Assembly: GCF_003265705.1 (NCBI RefSeq)
Contig: NW_020312828.1
Location: forward strand, 55,905,961-55,969,960
Source of the DNA: Callorhinus ursinus
Lineage: Eukaryota; Chordata; Mammalia; Carnivora; Otariidae
DNA: 64,000 nucleotides
Direction of reading: 5' to 3'
The translations under genes and the position numbers were made by a program. The notes beneath the pieces were generated by a model. The model saw only the letters and a program-made list of their open reading frames with translations, did no database searches and was not told where the DNA came from. Of this stretch, positions 34,074 through 46,850 are shown piece by piece (positions within the stretch are counted from its first letter, which is position 1; each line of letters starts with the position of its first letter).

Positions 34074-34709
34074 AACAATAACATTATTGCTAACCATTGT
34101 GTAAATAACACTGTATGAATAATTTATGGCCATTATTATATTTAATCCTCATAATAAATTTATAGTATTACCTCTCTAATTATTCAGGTAATACCTAAAA
34201 GGACATTGAAGCTTGTAGAATCATTTTTACTGTTTTTCTTAGTTATGTAAATGTATTTTGTTTCTCTTAAAAGTTTGGAAAATCTCTGTTCACAGTAATC
34301 ATGCCATAAACTGGGCATTATTTTGTTATTCCCATAATCCCTAAAGAAGTGTTAGATGTGTGTATGTGTGTGTGCATGTGTGTGTAGAATGAAAGTGAGA
34401 GAGAGATTATTACTTTTTCTGACATTTACTCTAAAACATTTGAAAAAAAATTTCCTTTAGCTCCCAAAACATGATTATTGGTTCTCTAGTCATCAAAATA
34501 TCATGAGTATATAACAATATAGCATTCTGTGAAGGAATTGAATTGATTAATCATAATCCACTAGGTGGCAGTACATTATAATATTTAAAATTATCATGGC
34601 AGTGTCTTCCTTTGTGTAAAATTGTACCTCACTATTTTTGCAACTTATGCATTTGAGGCAAATAACTTACCAAATTATTCAAATAATACTTTCAAAATTA
34701 TACATCTTT
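34074..34709. other. Unassigned DNA with a TG-rich tract and CTCF-like site
   Basis: No gene. An imperfect TG repeat lies at 34356-34385 followed by a GA run. A CTCF core match is at 34558-34571. Confidence 0.45.
34558..34571 (+). promoter_or_regulatory. CTCF-like binding motif
   Basis: ccactaggtggcag matches the 14-base CTCF core consensus CCASYAGRKGGCRS at every position. It sits in AT-rich, apparently non-repeat sequence. Binding cannot be shown from sequence. Confidence 0.4.
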
Positions 34710-35000
34710 TAATTATCTGTTGCCTAGTAAGAAACTACTTTAAAACTTTTTGATTTTAAACAATAGCCACTTAATTTGCTCACCAGCCTGCTCTCTGGAC
34801 TGTGCTCAGCTAGGTGGTTTTTATGGTATTTCTGCTACTGTCACTTATGTATGTGGATTGAACTGAAGTTCTACTGACTTCTGTGTTCAGCTAAGAAACT
34901 GGAATGTTTAAGCTATTCTGCCTGATCTTTTCACCAAGTCAGCCTAACTTTCACATGGCAGCTAGGAATTTCAAGAGCTCAAAGTGGATGCCTCTAGGGT
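34710..35000 (+). repeat. Ancient interspersed repeat, family not assigned
   Basis: 'atctgttgcctagtaagaaa', 'actttttgattttaaacaat' and 'actgtgctcagctaggtggt' follow the same layout as 9816-10300. The same old family is likely but not named. Confidence 0.4.
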
Positions 35001-35182
35001 TTAGGTAACTGGAATTGACACAACTTTACTTCTGTTTTCTTATTTTGTTAATTAAAACAAGTCCTAGGTCTAGTATCTTGTGTTTAAGGGGTCTAATTAG
35101 GTATAATAGTAAGTATGATTTATTGAGAACCACCAAAGAAACTACAAAGACAATCTCAATTGAAATAAGAATCAAGTGTAAT

Positions 35183-35380
35183 ATGTAGCCCCTGGGTGGC
35201 TCAGTCGGTTACACATCTGCCTTTGGCTCAGGTCATTATCCCAGGGTCCCTGAATTGAGCCCCACATCAGGATCCCTGCTCAGCCGGAAGTCTGCTTCTC
35301 CCTCTCTTCCTCCCCCTGCTCCTTCTCTCTCTCACTCACTCTCTCTCTCAAATAAATAAATAAAATATTTTTTTAAAAAA
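35183..35380 (+). mobile_element. Carnivore SINE (SINEC)
   Basis: CCCCTGGGTGGCTCAGTCGG head, B-box region altered (TGAATTGAGCCCC), 'ctcagccggaagtctgcttc' body and AAATAAATAAAATATTTTTTT tail. TSD gaatcaagtgtaat at 35169-35182 and gaatcaagtataat at 35381-35394 (13 of 14). Confidence 0.95.
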
Positions 35381-35394
35381 GAATCAAGTATAAT

Positions 35395-37350
35395 CCATTC
35401 CTAGAAGAAATTTCTAATCATTTCCAGAATAAGAAGATAGAATTTTGATAGTCTTAAATAACTCCAGAGTTATTTATCTGAGCTCCAGACTCTTTATCTT
35501 AAACTTCTTGCCCCGTGATTCAGTAAATGTGAGTGAGACCAAGGTGATTCCAGTCCCAACTCATTATTAATGAATGGAAATATATGTGGGGATTGCATTA
35601 GGCTCCTAATTTGCATTTGACTCCAAATATAGACTGAAGACTCAGTACTAAAGTAGAAGGGATTCCTCCAGCTACTTTGAACTTTAACTTAATACTTGAA
35701 CCAAGTAATGTAAGACACAGATCACAGAACACTCTAGGGAAGCTGAGATTTAACTCCATGTTTATAGTAGCATATGAACTGGAAGGAATAAATGGAAAAA
35801 GAGAAAACGATGCATAGCTTCGAAGTAAAATGGGCCTGATATGTGTAGTGTAAACATTTGAGATGGAGTGGTGAGCCTGGGGACAGAGGCAGAGAGAAAG
35901 AACTCCTGAAGTAAACCTCTAGACTTTGATACAGTATCACTGCTAGAACAAACTGACAGTGTGAAATTCAAATTTATCTGATGTTAGTCCCAGAATGCAA
36001 AACAGAGAGAGAGGAAGAGAGGGAGGGAGGTAAGGAAGGTGGGAAAGAAGAAGGAGGGGGGGAGATGACTAATTATTCTGCAATTCAAAACCAAAAAATA
36101 ATAGTAAAGTACAGAAAAGATCAAGAAGTCAAATAAAAATACTGAAATGACTCCTCTGCAGTGAAAATTAAACTCTTAGGACTAATGGATGTGAAATATA
36201 TTCAAGGGAGAAAAAAAAAGAAAACATAATTATGAGATTGATTAGGTTGGGTTTTCTTCAGTAAGTATATGTATGATCCCTTAATCAACAGAATTAATGA
36301 TCAAAGGATCCAAATTTGTGAAACATTTTGTACACTTTGAATATCTGAGGAACTAAAAAGGAACAAAATATGTGTGAAAGAATACAGCAGGCATGAGAAA
36401 GAATGTACGACATTATGCAATTTGAGTTTCTTTGTAGTTATACCTATCAGATAATAGTGCTTCAGACAAATTCCATCATATGGTGTGAATTAAATAATAT
36501 ATTTAACTGTGAAAACTTACAGGCCAAATTTGTAGTAAGAAAAGAGAAGGCATGCCAAAAAAAAAAAAAAAAAACAAGAGAAGGCATATGTTGCTCAATT
36601 TATCATTGTTTCCACAGAGGAGCTAGAGACCTCTATTAAACTAACACAGTGGATTTGTATTCAGGGGGAGAGATATACTGCCTCCCTCTCCCATTTTATA
36701 CACTAAGTACAAAAGCAATTTGTAAGTGGGAATATAGATTATTGACGTGCTAGTTTGTATGGCTTCAAAGGACAACTATTTCCAGGGATAATTTAGCAAA
36801 GCCAGCTCCCAAACACTCTAAGGTGATAACAAAGCATGCGAGAATTTCCGTTAAGTCTTTTTGTGTGTGTGATTTGGAGAGGGGACACAGACTGGGAGAC
36901 CATTCCTACAGAAAATGGGTTTGGGTGCAACTCTCTCCACTGAAAGAAGGGGATAGATAGTTCTGTCTCCAGGTGGCTTGTAATTCAAGTAATCTAAGTG
37001 AGTTTTAATCATTTTTGAACAATCCTTCTTTATGAGTAGTCCTTAAAGAAAGACTAAATAGGCCAGATTTAATAATCAATCATAGAAGTAAAATAATCTA
37101 CCTAGATCTTAAAATATTTTAATATTAATAAGTAGCTCTTCGTTAGTATTTTCAGATACTTTATGTACTAATTCCTAGATAGGTAGCAACCAAGAAGTCC
37201 AGAAGTCAACACTCACTGGGCTAAGTATAAGATAGTTGATCAGAATTGTAAACAAAACAAAACAAAAACAGAATCAATACTCAGGTACTTTCCTTTTTAA
37301 GTAAACTTGGGAAACTTGTCATGAAAATAAAAATGTTAAGAGATAACATT
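35395..37350. other. Unassigned DNA; contains a polypurine tract and poly-A run
   Basis: No gene. 36003-36066 is almost pure A/G on the plus strand with only two Ts, rich in GGGAGGG. A run of 18 A lies at 36557-36574. Short frames here have no motif. Confidence 0.45.
36003..36066 (+). repeat. Polypurine (GA/GGA-rich) tract
   Basis: Starts as GA repeats, changes to GGGA repeats, and ends in a run of seven G. Two T interruptions. Confidence 0.85.
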
Positions 37351-37540
37351 TTTTAAAATATTTTATTTATTTATTTATCTATTTATTTGAGAGAGAGAGA
37401 GTACAAGAAAGGGAAGGGCAGAGGGAGAGAGAGAAGCAGGCTCCCTGCTGAGTGCAGAGCCCAACTTGATCCCAGGACCCTGAGATCATGACCTGAGTTA
37501 AAGTCAGATGCTTACCCGACTTAGCCACAAAGGCACCCCA
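37351..37540 (-). mobile_element. Carnivore SINE (SINEC), minus strand
   Basis: ATTT-repeat tail (reverse), GA tract, 'agagaagcaggctccctgct', 'ccctgagatcatgacctgag' and a degraded head 'ttagccacaaaggcacccc'. TSD not clear. Confidence 0.92.
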
Positions 37541-38352
37541 AGAAATTTTTGAGTTGTTAAAATCTGGGCCTTCTCTGTCATTGGTACCAAAATTACAATA
37601 TCAGTTAAGGCAAAATTTCTTACTATCCCAGAAATTTAAATGGATTGAGGTATAAGAAACTCAGGTAATAAAGTAATATGGCTTCGGGTTGCCAGAAAAT
37701 GCAATATGCACCAACATCTGGATAATGAGATAATGTTTGGGAATTCAATAGTAAATATTTCGTATACACCTAGATTTCATATATACCTAGATGTTGGTAA
37801 ACCATGCAATTTCTGCCGTGTTATAACAGCACAGTGACCATTAAATGAAGATAATTGGGTGGGTGGTCTGTCTATACAAATAAACCTGAGAGAATCTTAA
37901 AAAGTTTCCCATGACCTTAGAGTGATGAACGAGAGTTGACACTTTCTCACTGACCAATTGTTAGACCAGAAGTGGGCTGTCAGGTTGAACGGGCAGCAGA
38001 GCAGGTACCCACTGTTGATTCTCAACTGGCCCTTATACTCATGGAGGGCAAAAAGAGACCAAAGAAAGTGGCAGGGTATTCCAGATTGGTAGGTGGCAGG
38101 TTTAACAAGCGAGGGAACTGACATATGAGGCTTTTCTTGAGCAACAAAAAGTTGAGTAGATCTCCACACCTGCCTGCCAGAATTTTAAAAGTTTATACAG
38201 TCTCTAACTGTGTTCAGTCAGATATTTAATCCAGATGGTCTCAACAATACATCAACCAAGAGAATAAAAGAAACAGAAAAATAAATTCCCATAATTAAGT
38301 GAAGTTTTATTTTATACTCTAGCTTTTTTATCAATTCCTTTAGGTTAATTAT
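37541..38352. other. Unassigned DNA, possibly an old repeat at 37890-38230
   Basis: No gene recognised. 37890-38230 is less AT-rich than its surroundings and carries a 90-codon minus-strand frame (37897-38169) without recognisable motifs. It may be part of an old retroelement but I cannot name it. Confidence 0.35.
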
Positions 38353-38369
38353 AAGAAATAAGATCTTTT

Positions 38370-38556
38370 GTTTGTAAAAGATTTTATTTATTTATTTGAG
38401 AGAGAGAGAGAATATAAGCAGAGGGAGGGAGAGAGGGAAAAGCAGACTCCCTGCTGAGCAGGGAGCCTGACACAGGGCTCCATCCCAGGACCGTGAGATC
38501 ATGACTGACCTGAGCCAAAGGCAGCCACTTAACCGACTGAGTCACCGAGGCCTCCC
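38370..38556 (-). mobile_element. Carnivore SINE (SINEC), minus strand, exact TSD
   Basis: Reverse tail ('agattttatttatttatttg'), GA tract, 'gcagactccctgctgagcag' and head 'gactgagtcaccgaggcctc'. Exact 17-bp TSD aagaaataagatctttt at 38353-38369 and 38557-38573, although the head has several changes. Confidence 0.96.
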
Positions 38557-38573
38557 AAGAAATAAGATCTTTT

Positions 38574-40209
38574 AAAGAGAATATGTATTATTTGATGGAA
38601 ACAATGGAAATGCCCATCTTTTCCGAGCACAAATTTTGCTTTGCAGATGGGATCTAATCTCACTCATTGTTTACAAAAAGCACTATTACATGAATTATTA
38701 AATATATATGGAAATATATATAGCAAATCAACAAATATTCGAGCCTTACAGACTTATTATATAAAAGAGATAATATGGAATGTGAATAGGTCATCAACTT
38801 CTATAAATGAGCTTATACTTTTATGGAAGAATAATGGGATAAAACAAGATTTTATAAATAATTTAGGGCATACTATTTCAAAATTATTAATAAATGTATC
38901 ATATTTCTCCCTTTGAACTCATATTTTTATCTGGTTATAGAATTTACTATCATTTACTTTCTGTGTGCTATCATTTTCTCCATCTGCAATGGATTAATTT
39001 TTAGTTTACAAATGTGCTCAAATCTTTCCATTATTAAAAAAAAATCTTCTTTTGGTATTCCTTTATCTATTGGATAACTACTTATATTTAACAAAATTCT
39101 TTAAAAAGCATTTCACTGTTTAAAAAAAAGAATATTACCTTGACTTTCTCATAATTCATTTCGTGTATCTTTGCAATTTGAAATTCATTGTCATCATTAA
39201 CAAAGACTATTTTCTCAGTGATTTTACAGTACCTCACAATTTTATTGACTCTGTTGCTTTTATCACAGGCATAGCTCACCTTTTCTTTGAAAATTGCATG
39301 GCTTCTAAATGTAACCTCTTATGAATGACTCCTATCTATATTTGTCAGTACCATGTCAGATGCAAGTCATCATAACTCAATTCTAATGAGCTTAAATATT
39401 GAAGAAAACAATTGGCTCATATAACTGAAAAGAACCTTTATGGATTCAGCCATGATTGGATTTAGTTGCTTAAATAATTCCATCAAAGGTCTGTTCCCCT
39501 CCTTCTGTAGGCTCTGCTTTATATTCCATTTTCATAAAATGTTTACCAATGCATTAGAAAATAAGACTACCAGTGCCACCAAGTTTACAGTATATGACTT
39601 TGAAATCCTGGTGAAAGAGCAAACTGCTTTCCTAATGTATCTAGTAAAAGCTTTTGCCTAAATATATTGCATTTGGTAGGAGTGTCTTGGGTCCTATGTT
39701 TATCCTTGCAACAGTCCTGGCAACAGTTTAAATAGAATGCTATATACTCTTTGGTCAGCCCTTGACCACATATCCATTTCAAAGGCCATTAGGTCCCATC
39801 TGAACAACATGGAAAGAATTTGGGGGAAAAAAAAAGATCCACTAAAAACCTAAATGACTTTTTCCCTTAAAGAAGATCCTTTGATTCTAAATGCCTGATA
39901 GGTATTTCTCCCCGAATGTCTTACCATCATCTTAAATTAGTATGTCTAGAAAAAAACTTAACTCTTCTCCAAAGGACTCCTTTACATTCCACATTTCAGT
40001 TAATGTTGTGTGATACTGAACGTCATGAATCACACCACATGCTCCTTCTCTTACATTCTTCTACTTTGCCCAATCCTGAATCCTGAACATAAAATTTGTT
40101 CTTTCTTCTCATCCTTCCCACAGTCAACCCATGTCTAAGTCCTGCTGGGTCTGCTTCTAGGAATCTGACATTTCTGTATTTTGTCATGGCCGATGGCATT
40201 CTGATTATG
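38574..40209. other. Unassigned AT-rich DNA
   Basis: No gene. 39400-39660 ('ggctcatataactgaaaag...') has the feel of an old interspersed repeat but is not named. The 91-codon frame at 38641-38916 is AT-driven and featureless. Confidence 0.4.
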
Positions 40210-40500
40210 TAACAAGAAAAGGAACATAATTTTATCCTTCCTCCTTTCTTGATTCTTCCAAAATTCAGTTCACCTAATTTCATCCAGAGTTACATTTTTA
40301 AACCCAAATTTAATTATGTTACTTCCCTACTTAAAACTTGTAAAACTTCCTATCTATCACCTATTTCTATCTATCACCTATTCCTATCACCCTTTTTCCT
40401 TACCATGTCTTAAAAGTATTTGAAGTATCTGGTTTTTATTACACCACTCCCTCTCATAACTAACCTGGCTGTCCACTCTTGGGCCATGCTTAGTCTTTTA
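40210..40500 (+). mobile_element. L2 (LINE2) relic
   Basis: 'ttaaacccaaatttaattatg' followed by 'ttacttccctacttaaaact' and 'tgtaaaacttcctatc' follow the L2 '...ctgatcatgtcactccctgcttaaaacc' region. A small internal duplication ('ctatctatcacctatt') lies near 40351-40384. Confidence 0.5.
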
Positions 40501-40609
40501 TCCTCAAATACAAATGCATTCTATTATTTCTAAGATCTCTGGGTTTCTCATATCCTGATTGTATGTCCTTCTTCTTATTCCCTAAGCATATTATGCCTCC
40601 TATATCATA

Positions 40610-40870
40610 ACAATAAAAGTCAGTGTTTGAGTATGATCTTTGGAGTTTTACTCTAGGTTTCAATCCCAATCCCAACCATTTATAAGCTATTTAACTTGGT
40701 TCAAGTTTCAAAAAAATATTTTATGGTACATGTTTCTCATTTAAAAAAATATTCTTCACAAGTTTTGAGGTATTTTTTTAAGATTAAATGAAATAATGTA
40801 TATAAGGTGCTTAGGCTAGTGACTGCCACATAGTAAATAATCAGAAAGTATTTACTACTCAGTATTACCC
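40610..40870 (+). mobile_element. MIR relic
   Basis: MIR landmarks in order: 'gatctttggagttttactct', 'aggtttcaatcccaatccca', 'tttataagctatttaacttg', 'gattaaatgaaataatgta', 'tataaggtgcttaggctagt' and 'gactgccacatagtaaataa'. Confidence 0.75.
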
Positions 40871-41677
40871 TTTTGTGAGTTCTTTGAAAATGGGATCAGT
40901 GTCTGTGGCTGTTATCCCAAGACTTACCATGGGCTTGAAATAGAATAAGAGGTCAAATCAATGCTCATTATATAAATATTAATGCCTTCCTTACTGCCAT
41001 TGCTGTCAGCAGGTTAGCCACTCAGGCTTAAAATATAAGTGTCTTTGATTTCTTTTTCTTTTTTATGTTTCTTGCCATTCAAATAATCTAATTCCTCATA
41101 TTTCTTCCATATGCGTAATTTCTTCCAATAACCTCATTTCTGCAAAGGCCAACCTGTTAGGTCAGCATTGACTCTCATCTGTTCTATTGTCCCTAAATGA
41201 ATTCCATATAGCAGTTGGTTTCACTTCCAATTTATTTAACAAAACAAAACAAAAACCCAGATCTACCTTCAAGAGCAAAAGCTATTATCATGGAATTTCT
41301 GTATCGAAAATCCTCAGCCTATAAATCCCAAACCATTTATCATTCATTTAGTACCATCCATAACCTAGCTTTGTTCCATTTCTCAAATACTATCTTGTAT
41401 TCCTTTAAGTAATATCCCCAGTTCCAGACTCTTCTTTATACATGACTCAGAATTACCAGTAGTGTCTACTTCTTGCTTTCTGTCCATACTACTTTCTCAA
41501 AGAAATGCTTCTTTCTCTTTTTTCCACTTATTCAAAACCTATCCATCCTACTAAAGCATGTACAAAATCTACATATTCCACAAAGCCTTTTATTTTATAA
41601 ATTTTATCCTCACAATTTACCTAACATTTCTCTCATAAAGCACATAAAGTATATCTTGAATTTTAGGTATATGTGTA
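40871..41677 (+). repeat. Mostly unassigned; weak L2-like content
   Basis: 41315-41640 ('tataaatcccaaaccattta', 'taccatccataacctagc', 'caaagaaatgcttctttc') loosely follows L2 order. No gene. Confidence 0.3.
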
Positions 41678-41693
41678 CATGATTTATCTTTCT

Positions 41694-41871
41694 TTTTTTT
41701 AGATTTTATTTATTTGTCAGAGAGAGAGCATGAACAGGGGGAGCAGCAGACAGAAGGAGAAGCAGACTTCCCGCTGAGCAGGGAGCCTGATGTGGGGCTC
41801 GATCCCAGGACCCTGGGATCATGACCTGAGCTGAAGGCAGATGCCCAACCGACTGAGCCACCCAGGCACCC
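41694..41871 (-). mobile_element. Carnivore SINE (SINEC), minus strand, exact TSD
   Basis: Reverse tail 'agattttatttatttgtcag', 'agcagacttcccgctgagca', 'gggctcgatcccaggaccct' and head 'gactgagccacccaggcacc'. Exact 16-bp TSD catgatttatctttct at 41678-41693 and 41872-41887. Confidence 0.97.
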
Positions 41872-42026
41872 CATGATTTATCTTTCTGACGTGAAAACTT
41901 ATTCATACTCACATGGCCTCATTTTCTTTACCTGTGTGGCTCTTTATAGAAACTCTCAAATGCAATGCTCACAGTAGTATTTGTTGAGTAAATATTCAAA
42001 TTGCCATTTATAAATATTATTCCTTT

Positions 42027-42215
42027 TTTTTTAAAGATTTTATTTATTTGACAGAGAGAGAGAGTAAGCACAAGCAGGGGGAGTTGCAGGGAGAGGGAGA
42101 GGGAGAAGTAGACTCCCTGCTGAGCAGGGAGTGTGACACAGGACTCAATCCCAGGGACCCTGGGATCATGACCTGAGTCTAAGGCACATGCTTAATTGAG
42201 CCACCCAGGTGCCGC
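42027..42215 (-). mobile_element. Carnivore SINE (SINEC), minus strand
   Basis: 'aaagattttatttatttgac' tail, 'gaagtagactccctgctgag', 'ccctgggatcatgacctgag' and head 'gccacccaggtgccg'. TSD aatattattccttt at 42013-42026 and aatgttattccttt at 42216-42229 (13 of 14). Only 155 bases from the previous SINE, same orientation. Confidence 0.96.
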
Positions 42216-42229
42216 AATGTTATTCCTTT

Positions 42230-44699
42230 AATAAGGGACATCATAAAGAATGAGCCTGCTGCTGAGTCTACCAAAGTACATATTATTGACTATCCTGACC
42301 TATTACATTTAGTTTAAAAATAATATTAGACAAAGATATTGTTAGTTTTTTCTAAAATTCAACACCTATGTAGAAAACTAAATGTATAACTATTTTTAAT
42401 GTGTTATATAGTCCATATTATATATTACAGATACACATGTATCATATATTAATATGTATTATAATAGTCTTGGGTAAAAGCACAGAGGTGTTATTCATAA
42501 AAGTAACCTTAAATCCTTGCCAAATTATGAAATAGTTATAGAATATCAGAAATTTGTTTCACCTTCTCAAACATTTAGTTTCCTTTTATTTAATATAGGT
42601 ATAATTGCATCTCTACGATCTATATCACAGTATTTTTTACAAAAGTCAAATGAAATTTTAGAAGATCCACAGACAATTTTGCAGCAAAATCAACAGTATT
42701 GAATGTGCCCATTTTTAAGGCATTGTAAAAGCACTACACGATTTATTATATTAGCATTTGAATAATTTATTTAATACTGTATTATTACTTTGCACTGAAT
42801 CCAAATATCAGCTGAAATCCATTTTATATTAAGTATGCCTGGGATGATTTTATCCTAAGCTGTATTTAACAAAATCGTTAGTGCATGAATAACACAAAAA
42901 TGTCAAAAAATATTAAAATCCCTTTTCCAGTTTTTGATATTGGCAAAATATATCATAGGAAGATAGGAAAGTGCTTTTATAATAATGCTTACTTTGAGCA
43001 AATCAAATACTGGGTGAAATTGAACTTTTAACCCATACTAACTGCGATCAGCTTGTGCCGAAGAAAATTAGTGGTTCATTATGGCCTACAAGCCATTATT
43101 TCAAAGCTAAGAGTTTCCTGTAATTTTGCATATATTGCTTTTACTGAATATGTTGGAGGCCCTTAAAGACTAGAATATGCCACATTTGATCATAAAAGAA
43201 ATGAGAATGTAATAATCTCTAATGACAAGAAAAGCCCATTATGCCAGTTTTGCATTACCTTTTTATTCAGTTTTTAAAATTTCTTCTATTGCTTTGGTTT
43301 TTTAATATGAAGTCTTATTCTTTATTCATTCCCATCCCATTCCTTTCTTTTGTTTAGTTTCTTTTTTCTCTCTCTTGACCCATTGTGTTAATTCTTGCAG
43401 AAGATAATTTGTCATCACTGCCACAATGAATCCAATTTTCCTTAACCCAGACCTGGCCATGGCTTACTATATTGCAAAAGAAACTACCTGAAAGGCTAAT
43501 AAGGGGCACTATATGAGAAGTGTGACTGGATTATTACAGCTTTAATTAGATCAGTCAAAATTCTTGGTGAATACTGTTCAGAGAAGTATTCTTTGGTAGA
43601 GGAAATTGTATTTCTAAAAAAAAAGTCTGTTTCTCAAAAACACAGTTCCATTACTGTTAAATATAAAAGCAGAGTTCAAAGCATGCAACCAATTGAGTTG
43701 GACTTTTCCTACCATATTTTTTAAAATTGCCAAGGCCAAGTATTCTGCATCTTTTCTCAGATATCCATTCTAGTATCGATTATACTTGTAGAATCACCTT
43801 TTCTTCTACTTAGATAATGCATGTCTATGTAATTATGGAAAACAAAAATAGATTGGACATCTCTATTATTGAAAACCACTACATAATTCTGGTATAGGAT
43901 TTTATAACTTAATCATCATTTTCATATTAGTTATTTTAGGAAATCCTCCTAATGGAACTTAGAGTGATTTAAAAATAATGTCTATTCCTAATTCTGGTGT
44001 AGAAAATAATGTAAAACTATTGGAACCAAACTATGGAGAGTCAAAGAACAATCTGGTTAATAGGTATTTACATAAAATTTAGTTGAAGAAATACAGGAGC
44101 ACTTGCATTTAGTATCTGTGTTTAATGTTTACACACCTGTTTCTTAAAAAGAAAAGTCATTGGCAAGAGCTCTGATTCAAACACCCAGGCATTTGCAACA
44201 TTAATGAATTAATCTTCTTATAACTCTTTTCTCTACAAGTTTCTTTTAATAATCAAATGCCATTTTTATAAAGGCAAATATATTCTTAATTTTCTTAGGT
44301 CATTTTATGTTATGCTTACTGTTTAATGGATTTTTTGCTAATATTCCACTTGTAGTTCATTCTTTGTGTTTTTTGTTTTTTTTTCATGATTACAATGTAT
44401 TGTTTTCCTTATAAATAGAACTTGCATAATCCTCATTCATTTTAGATGACATCTACTGATTTTATATTATAACTAATGATATAGTTTGTTTAGTTTTTCC
44501 TCTTCTCCATTGTGAAGTACAGAGAGAATATGAAGGACAAAAAAGAAATATGCAGAACTTCAGTGGTGTATGTAATAACATTTAATGGAAAGTATGTTGA
44601 ATTAGAGTCCCAGAGGGAGAAGCAAATTGGAATAGGGTGTTAAATGATTTAATAAAAAAGTAACTAAACCTTTTAAATGTTTTGAAAAATAGTAATTCA
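42230..44699. other. Repeat-poor unassigned block
   Basis: About 2.5 kb with no SINE, L1 or named repeat by eye and no convincing coding frame. The composition is mixed AT with few low-complexity runs, especially 42950-43560. It could hold old single-copy or conserved non-coding sequence. Confidence 0.4.
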
Positions 44700-46850
44700 G
44701 AAATTAGGAAGCTCAATGAACCTCAAGCAGGATAAACACGAAGTAAATATTCTGGGGCATATCATATATGATATGATATATTTGAAATATATTTGAAAAC
44801 AAATATAAAGAAAAATTCTCAAAACAGCTAGTGGAGGAACATATTACATGTTGGGGGCAAGAATACAAATAACCACAGATTTCTCACCAAAACCAGTGAG
44901 AGCCTATAAAGTGGTAAAAGAATATAATGAAGACAACAAAGAGGAGAAGGAAGAGGAGAAGTTTATTTTTCTGGAATACTATAACTACTAAAAACTATCC
45001 TTCAGAAATGAAAGGAAAATAAAGATTTTCAGATATATAGAGGTTGAGAGAATTCATCAACAAGAGGACTGCAATTCAAAAATGCTAAAGGAAATGCTTA
45101 AGGCTTAAATACAATGACGTTAGAGTCAAACACGAATTTACAAAAAAAAAAAACAGAATATGTCAAATATGTGGGTAAATATAATAAATGAGTTTTACAT
45201 TTCTTAATTTATTCAAAATAGAATTATGTTAAAGAACAGGCAATTTTATGGAAACCAAAATTAAAAACACAGTAGCATTTATAATCACTCAAAAAATTAA
45301 ACACTTTGTTATATACTAAACAAAATATGTATAAGAACTGTATGCTGAAATTTACAAAATGCCAATGAAAGAAATCAAGAAGAATGAAATATTTTAGAGA
45401 CATACCTTGTTTGTGGATTGGAAGTCTCAGTATAGTAAAGATGTTAAATCCCTCCAAATAGATCTATAAGTTGATTGCAATTTTATAAAAATCCCAAGTT
45501 TTTTTTCCCCAACATTTATTCTGACATCTATGGAAACACAGAGGGTCAAAAATAGCCAAATAATTTTGGAAGAAGTGTAAGAAGTGGGAGGAATCACTTC
45601 ATCTGAGTAATTAACAAGACCTAACGAGTTTACTAAATAGCTACAGCAACCAAAGGAGTGTGGTATTGGCAGAGGGGTAAGCACAAAGATCAGTGGAATA
45701 GACTAGAGAACCCATAAGTAGACCACACAACTGACCTTTGACAAAGATGCAGTAGCAATTCAAGGATAGTCTTTCAATAACTAGTGCTGGAGCACTTAAG
45801 GTAGGCACCAAAATAAAATAAATAAGAAGGGAGAGGTGATAACTTGGACATTGTAAAAATTAAAAACTCCACAAAGGACCCTGTGAAAAGGATGCAAAAA
45901 TAAGCTGCATAATGGGGCAAATTATTTGTCACACATATGACAGACTTTGATCTAGATCACAAAAAGAATTCTCAAAACCTAATAGTAAATAACAAACTGT
46001 CCAATCGGAAAATGGGAAAATACTTGAACAGACATTTCACCAAAGTTATATAGATGGCAAATAAGCACATTAAAGGATATTCAGTGTAATTAGCCATAAG
46101 GAGAATGAAAGTGAAATCACAGTAAAATATCACCACACTAATCAGCACGGCTTGAATGAATGAATAAATCAATCAATTAATAAACAGTGATGACACTAAA
46201 TACTAGTGAAAGCTCAGAGAAACTGGACTATCCATATATAATTGGCAGAGAAGTAAAATGTTAGTTACTTTAGAAAAGATCATGGAAGTTTCTTACAAAA
46301 CTAAATATGTGCTTACCATTGTACTCTTGGATATTTATCTCTCAGAAATGAAAACTTATTTTCATACAAAAACCTGTACATGAATATTATTTATTCATAA
46401 TTTGAAAAACCTGAAAACAATCCAAATATCCTTTGATGGGGAAAAAAACAAAATAATAGCACAATCTACTATAGAATACTACTCAGAATTAAAAAGGGAC
46501 ACAATCAATATTTGTGACAACTTGGATAGGTCTCAAGGGTATCATGCTGAGTAGAAATGTCAGTATAAAAAACTTGCCTACTATACATGTCCACTTATAT
46601 AAAATGCATGAAATGACAAAAGTATGGATATGGAGAACAGGTTATTGGTTGACAGGTAGTATGGAGTTAAGGAAGGAAGGAGTAGCGAGGATGTTAAGAG
46701 CAGTAACATTAAGGATCTTTGTAATGTAATTGTTCTATGACTTGACTATGGTGGTAGTCATATAAATCAATACATGTAATAAACTATATAGAACTAAATA
46801 TAAACATACAACACTCACATAAGTGTGTGAAAAACTAGTAAAATTGTAAA
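44700..46850 (+). mobile_element. Ancient L1 (L1M) with internal deletion
   Basis: 44705-45110 carries ORF1 3' landmarks ('aagctcaatgaacctcaagc', 'tatccttcagaaatgaaagg', 'aaatgctaaaggaaatgctt'). From about 45200 it continues directly with ORF2 C-terminal sequence ('gactagagaacccataagta', 'tgacctttgacaaagatgca', 'gaatactactcagaattaaa') and a 3' UTR ('gactatggtggtagtcatat'). The ORF2 N-terminal half, with endonuclease and most RT, is missing. Nothing is open. Confidence 0.85.

Noticed and set aside
37897..38169. 90-codon minus-strand frame in less AT-rich DNA
   Set aside because: No homology is recognisable and no flanking splice sites or poly-A signal make a gene convincing. Left as unassigned.
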